From Mollicutes bacterium (GTDB lineage Bacteria; Bacillota_I; Bacilli_A; Izemoplasmatales; Izemoplasmataceae), in assembly GCA_003551405.1 (NCBI GenBank), contig PUMO01000039.1:1-9525 (forward strand): a DNA stretch of 9,525 nt, given 5' to 3'. Below the pieces are notes generated by a model, which worked only from the letters and a program-made list of their open reading frames with translations, ran no database searches and was not told the DNA's origin. The translations under genes were made by a program, and so were the position numbers. Position 1 is the first letter of the stretch, and the number at the start of each line of letters is the position of its first letter. Positions 6,611 to 9,525 of this stretch are shown in pieces.

Positions 6611-7908
6611 CGAATATACCCGATTGCTTTGGCCTCACGGTATAGTGAATCACGGAAGTCCGGATGAGCAATCGCAATTAAGCGTTCAACACGCTCTTTA
6701 ATGGTCGTTCCGCGTAACTCTGCCACACCATATTCGGTCACGACATAATCAACATCATTGCGCGATAAGGTTACCGCGGCACCTTTTTTAAGGGTTGGGA
6801 CAATCTTGCTGATGGGTTCGCGTTTCCCTGTTTCAGGGTTTTTGACATTGGCCGTGGAATAAAGGGTGATGAAACTGCGTCCGTTCCTAGCACGCTGCGC
6901 ACCGGTTGCCGTATCAGTCTGTCCGCCAGTTCCGCTAAATTGTTTGGTGCCAATCGACTCTGAAGCACACTGACCGGTCAGGTCAATTTCAATGGTGGTA
7001 TTGATCGATACCTGGTTGTCATTTTGACCAATGACGTATGGATCATTCACATAATTACCATCATAAATTTGTACCGCAGGGTTGTTATCCAGGAATTCAT
7101 AAAGTTCTTTGGTGCCCAGTGCAAATGCAGCAACCATTTTGCCAGGATGCAGTGTTTTTTTCTTGTTGGAAATCGCGCCTGAACGGTACAGTTTCATGAA
7201 TCCTGTGGTAAGCATTTCGGTATGCACGCCAAGGTCTTTCTTATCGACAAGCGCATTGGCAACCGCATTGGGAATGCCGCCGATGCCTAACTGAATGGTA
7301 TCGCCATCATTGATATACTGTGCAACATTTGCACCGATTTTTTCGTCTTTTTCATTGGGGGGCATGTCAGGAAGTTCCGGGGCATCATACGATACCTCAA
7401 CAAAATAATCAACATCGTCCTGATGCACTTCCAAATCACCAAACGTACGGGGTAAGTTCGGATTGATTTCCAAAATGACCGTGTCCGCTTTTTTAAGCAT
7501 ATGTTTTTCATATACATTGGAAAGTGACAAAGAGACAAACCCGTGTTTATCTGGTGGTGTGGCATTGCCGACAAACAGATTGGGTTTAGCGTGCTGTGTA
7601 CGCTTGACACCTGCAAAATGTAAATGGTTGGGAATAAAGGTGACATTTCCGTTTTTAAAGGCTTTACGCAAATCACCAGAAAAGAACCAGCTGTTAATGG
7701 TGAAATGATCGACGTATGCATCATCCACCATGAATGGGTAAGCTTGCATCGGTAGACAGTTGTCAATATGAACATGGTTGGTGTGGCTGCTTACTTCATG
7801 GAGACGTTCAAAGAAAGCGCGACCTTCCGCACCGGCCATGCCAGCAACTATATGGTCACCATCTTTCACTATTTTTAAGGCTTCATCCAAAGAAATGGTT
7901 TTTGCCAT
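6607..7908 (-). CDS. Acetyl-CoA hydrolase/CoA-transferase family protein (4-hydroxybutyrate or butyryl-CoA:acetate transferase type)
   Basis: This 433-residue enzyme has the two-domain CoA-transferase fold of the Cat1/Cat2/AbfT/But family (usual length about 430-450). The N-terminal domain shows NATPPDKHGFVSLSLS (115-130). The C-terminal domain shows the CoA-binding GIGGIPNAV (208-216), HTEM with the likely catalytic Glu231, ESIGTKQFSGTGGQ (317-330), EYGVAELRG (392-400) and AHPDFR (414-419). The Glu would form a glutamyl-CoA thioester and move CoA between an acyl-CoA and a free acid such as acetate. The frame stays open to TTG at 7929, but ATG at 7908 is chosen because AAAGGAG at 7923-7917 lies 8 nt upstream. 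The gene is 82 bp after the substrate-binding protein and overlaps the next hydrolase by 4 bp. Activation of an imported carboxylate, or release of a fermentation acid, is inferred from context; the acyl group cannot be named from sequence alone. Confidence 0.9.
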   Translation of the reverse strand: MAKTISLDEALKIVKDGDHIVAGMAGAEGRAFFERLHEVSSHTNHVHIDNCLPMQAYPFMVDDAYVDHFTINSWFFSGDLRKAFKNGNVTFIPNHLHFAGVKRTQHAKPNLFVGNATPPDKHGFVSLSLSNVYEKHMLKKADTVILEINPNLPRTFGDLEVHQDDVDYFVEVSYDAPELPDMPPNEKDEKIGANVAQYINDGDTIQLGIGGIPNAVANALVDKKDLGVHTEMLTTGFMKLYRSGAISNKKKTLHPGKMVAAFALGTKELYEFLDNNPAVQIYDGNYVNDPYVIGQNDNQVSINTTIEIDLTGQCASESIGTKQFSGTGGQTDTATGAQRARNGRSFITLYSTANVKNPETGKREPISKIVPTLKKGAAVTLSRNDVDYVVTEYGVAELRGTTIKERVERLIAIAHPDFRDSLYREAKAIGYIR

Positions 7909-7916
7909 GAGTGATT

Positions 7917-7923
7917 CTCCTTT
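7917..7923 (-). promoter_or_regulatory. Ribosome binding site fixing the CoA-transferase start
   Basis: On the minus strand AAAGGAG lies 8 nt before ATG 7908. It falls inside the longer open frame that reaches TTG 7929, so it argues for the shorter 433-residue product. Confidence 0.85.
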
Positions 7924-7932
7924 CAACAAACA

Positions 7933-7952
7933 GTGGGAATGAGTTTCCCCAC
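7933..7952 (-). other. Intercistronic hairpin between the binding-protein and CoA-transferase genes
   Basis: GTGGG (7933-7937) pairs with CCCAC (7948-7952). One bulged C (7947) and two A-T pairs then close a 5-nt loop. It sits about 25 nt before the transferase start. The following bases (TGTTTGTTG on the minus strand) are not a clean T-run, so a full terminator is unlikely. It could stabilise the upstream message or act as a partial attenuator. Confidence 0.35.
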
Positions 7953-7990
7953 CCCCACCGATTGTACTATGTATTATTGTGCGTCGTTTA

Positions 7991-9208
7991 TTAGTCTAGT
8001 AGTTCATCTTCAGTTTGGAAATCGGCATACTCTTCCCAAACATAGGTATCATCTTCAGGAACCGTTGCACGAACCAAAGCAAGTGCTTCGGTACCCAGGC
8101 GCTGACCATCTGAATAATCAAGGGGTTCACCCATTGGGTTTTCAACCGGTGCTTCTTCCATTGCGTCAATAAAGTTTTCCCATGTAAGTGGGTCATCACC
8201 GACACGCTCTAGTCCTTGGACAAAGATATGTGCAGCAATCCATCCTGTAATCGCATACGTGTTTGCTTCCCACTCTTCATCAACATTGTCCATATATTCT
8301 TGATAGCCTTCAGTAGGTTCACCGTCTTCATCAAAGAGGCTGACCCATTGTGATGCAAATAAGTCAAATTGTCCAGAAGCAACTTCTGTTTCTAAGTTTT
8401 CAATCATGCTTTCCGCTGCGTTAACATAGGTTGTCAGCACGTCTTGTTCATTGCCTTCGTCATAAAGTGCGGTAATAGCTGTTTCAGCCGGTTGTTGGTT
8501 CGCCGCAACAATAACAACGTCAGGATCCGCATTGACAACAGAGTTTGCCTGTGAACTCATGTCTGATGCATCTGGTGAAACTTGTTGTGCTTCAAGTTCA
8601 ACACCTTCGCGCTCAGCCACTTCTTCGATACCTTCAAGCAATCCTTGACCATCATCCGCATTTGCATAGATGACACCGACTTTTTCAGCATCATAATCCG
8701 CAATTGCGCGAGACATAAGAACACGGCCTTCTAAGTTATACATCGGTTGTACGGGGAAACTTGCGCGTGCGCCGTCTTCGGCATTTTCATCATATGTTAC
8801 CGTGGTTCCTGTCGCGTAATAAACACGTGGGATCCCAACACTGTTCAAGTAGTCAAATGTCGCACCAACCGTCGGTGTTCCGAAGTGACCAACAAATGAG
8901 AAGATTTCATCGTCCTCTACAAGACGCTCAGCATATTGCTGGCCTTGGGCTGGATCGAATTCATCGTCATAGTGTTGCCATTCAATGGTGCGGCCCGCAA
9001 CACCGCCATCATCATTAACCATGTCAAAATACGATAATAGCGCCTCGTTGAAAGGTTGACCCACGAATGCAAACGCGCCGCTTACCGCCGCTGAGTTACC
9101 AACCAAAACCTCATCATCGGTAACCCCTTGTTGTACTTCTTCACCATCGCATGCAGCGAGTGTGAAGACTGCCATGAACATTAGTAGTGCTAAACTCAAT
9201 TTTTTCAT
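7991..9208 (-). CDS. LivK-type ABC transporter substrate-binding lipoprotein
   Basis: This 405-residue protein has a lipoprotein signal (MKKLSLALLMFMAVFTLAAC) with lipobox LAAC and lipidated Cys20. The mature protein follows the periplasmic-binding-protein type 1 pattern of branched-chain amino acid or amide transport: GVTDDEVLVGNSAAVSGAFA at its start, DDEFDPAQGQQYAERLVEDD (81-100), GHFGTPT (107-113) and FPVQPMYNLEGR (151-162). It would be tethered outside the membrane and deliver ligand to Liv permeases encoded beyond the right edge. The ligand could be a branched-chain amino acid, an amide or a carboxylate; this family is broad. The ATG at 9208 has AGGAGG at 9225-9220, a rather long 11 nt upstream. 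It follows livF by 73 bp. The mature chain is extremely acidic: I count 85 Asp/Glu against 10 Arg and a single Lys in 386 residues, as expected for a protein exposed to a saline or alkaline medium. Confidence 0.92.
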   Translation of the reverse strand: MKKLSLALLMFMAVFTLAACDGEEVQQGVTDDEVLVGNSAAVSGAFAFVGQPFNEALLSYFDMVNDDGGVAGRTIEWQHYDDEFDPAQGQQYAERLVEDDEIFSFVGHFGTPTVGATFDYLNSVGIPRVYYATGTTVTYDENAEDGARASFPVQPMYNLEGRVLMSRAIADYDAEKVGVIYANADDGQGLLEGIEEVAEREGVELEAQQVSPDASDMSSQANSVVNADPDVVIVAANQQPAETAITALYDEGNEQDVLTTYVNAAESMIENLETEVASGQFDLFASQWVSLFDEDGEPTEGYQEYMDNVDEEWEANTYAITGWIAAHIFVQGLERVGDDPLTWENFIDAMEEAPVENPMGEPLDYSDGQRLGTEALALVRATVPEDDTYVWEEYADFQTEDELLD

Positions 9209-9254
9209 AATGCAAAATTCCTCCTAAATATTTTTTTATATTGTGTTATTTATT

Positions 9255-9280
9255 ACTATAATTTGTGACTATAATTTGTG
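9255..9280. repeat. Perfect 13-bp tandem direct repeat between livF and the binding-protein gene
   Basis: ACTATAATTTGTG occurs twice back to back (9255-9267 and 9268-9280), starting one base after the livF stop codon in plus-strand coordinates. The minus strand reads CACAAATTATAGT twice. No terminator is visible here and no convincing -35/-10 pair was found for the binding-protein gene. The repeat may be slippage-derived or a paired protein-binding site. Confidence 0.85.
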
Positions 9281-9281
9281 G

Positions 9282-9525
9282 TTAATGCTTACCAAGGTAT
9301 GCTTCAATGAGCTCTTCATCATTGATAAGGTCTTTTGCCTTACCTTCTTTAATCAGGTGACCGGTTTGAAGCACGTAGGCATAATCAGCAATTTTTAATG
9401 TCTGAAGAGCGTTTTGTTCAATGATCAGTACGGTTGTCCCCGCATCATTCAAATCTTTGATGATTTTGAATATATCACGAACAATGAGTGGGGCAAGCCC
9501 GAGTGACGGCTCATCAAGAATCAAC
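9282..9525 (-). CDS. livF: LivF-type ABC transporter ATPase (partial, N-terminal part outside window)
   Basis: Only the last 80 codons are present; the frame is open at the right edge, with the first full codon ending at 9524. The visible part starts at the Walker B region LILDEPSLGLAP with the catalytic Glu. It continues through TTVLIIEQNA, where Gln replaces the usual H-loop His as is characteristic of LivF, and IADYAYVLQTGHLIKEG, and ends AYLGKH. Full LivF proteins are about 230-240 residues, so roughly two thirds lie outside. It would power high-affinity uptake with LivG, LivH and LivM, expected upstream, and the lipoprotein encoded next. Placing the binding protein after livF rather than first is one of several known Liv operon orders. 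Confidence 0.93.
   Translation of the reverse strand, partial: LILDEPSLGLAPLIVRDIFKIIKDLNDAGTTVLIIEQNALQTLKIADYAYVLQTGHLIKEGKAKDLINDEELIEAYLGKH

Noticed and set aside
7287..7775. A 162-codon open frame on the minus strand within the CoA-transferase gene.
   Set aside because: It is out of frame with a well-supported enzyme, has no family resemblance and its composition is that of a frame-shifted shadow.
6607..7929. A CoA-transferase seven residues longer, starting at TTG 7929.
   Set aside because: The extension contains the AAAGGAG ribosome site for ATG 7908, which must be untranslated for that role.
7961..7966. TACAAT as a -10 box for an internal promoter before the CoA-transferase.
   Set aside because: No -35-like sequence lies 15-19 bp upstream, so it is not called.
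9257..9275. Two plus-strand TATAAT boxes inside the tandem repeat.
   Set aside because: They point to the plus strand, where no gene starts within the window, and no -35 box was found.

Overview
All nine protein genes in this window lie on the minus strand, so transcription runs from high to low coordinates. Moderate-to-low G+C, AGGAGG-type ribosome sites, TTGACA/TATAAT-type promoter elements, short hairpin-plus-T terminators and lipoprotein or C-terminally anchored surface proteins point to a Bacillota-like or Mycoplasmatota-like bacterium. TGA is used as a stop (genes ending at 6607 and 4889), so the Mycoplasma code does not apply. A very acidic extracytoplasmic binding protein suggests a saline or alkaline habitat. 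The lineage is an inference, not an identification.

Right block (9525 to about 4868): a transport and acyl-CoA operon. In transcription order it holds the 3' end of a LivF-type ATPase, a LivK-type lipoprotein substrate-binding protein, a 433-aa acetyl-CoA hydrolase/CoA-transferase family enzyme and two consecutive alpha/beta hydrolases. Spacings are short: the transferase and first hydrolase overlap by 4 bp, and the two hydrolases are 9 bp apart. A strong hairpin terminator begins at the last stop codon. The natural reading is import of an amino acid or carboxylate, CoA transfer, and downstream (thio)ester hydrolysis. The substrate cannot be read from the sequence.

Middle block (4880 to 3182): a single-gene unit bounded by terminators on both sides. 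It encodes a secreted, membrane-anchored protein with a signal peptide, an unrecognised N-terminal domain, four tandem Ig-like (DUF5011/HYR-like) repeats, a C-terminal transmembrane helix and a lysine-rich tail. Its start region is unusual: a GTG start is fused to a Shine-Dalgarno-like AGGTGAT and lies in an inverted repeat.

Left block (3149 to 1): a MarR-family regulator followed by two half-size ABC exporter subunits, with a 4-bp gap and then a 1-bp stop/start overlap. A consensus promoter (TTGACA-16-TATAAT) precedes it, and a near-perfect palindrome covers the predicted transcription start. This strongly suggests an autorepressed, ligand-inducible efflux operon. The first ABC subunit has Asp in place of the catalytic Glu, the mark of the degenerate half of a heterodimeric exporter (BmrC/LmrC/TM287 type). 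The second subunit is cut by the window edge before its ATPase domain.

No RNA genes, insertion sequences, CRISPR arrays or prophage genes were seen, and no stretch over 300 bases lacks a gene. The most notable points are the operator architecture of the efflux operon, the liv/CoA-transferase/hydrolase operon, the nearly lysine-free binding protein and the start region of the surface protein. I found no clear evidence for a wholly new system.
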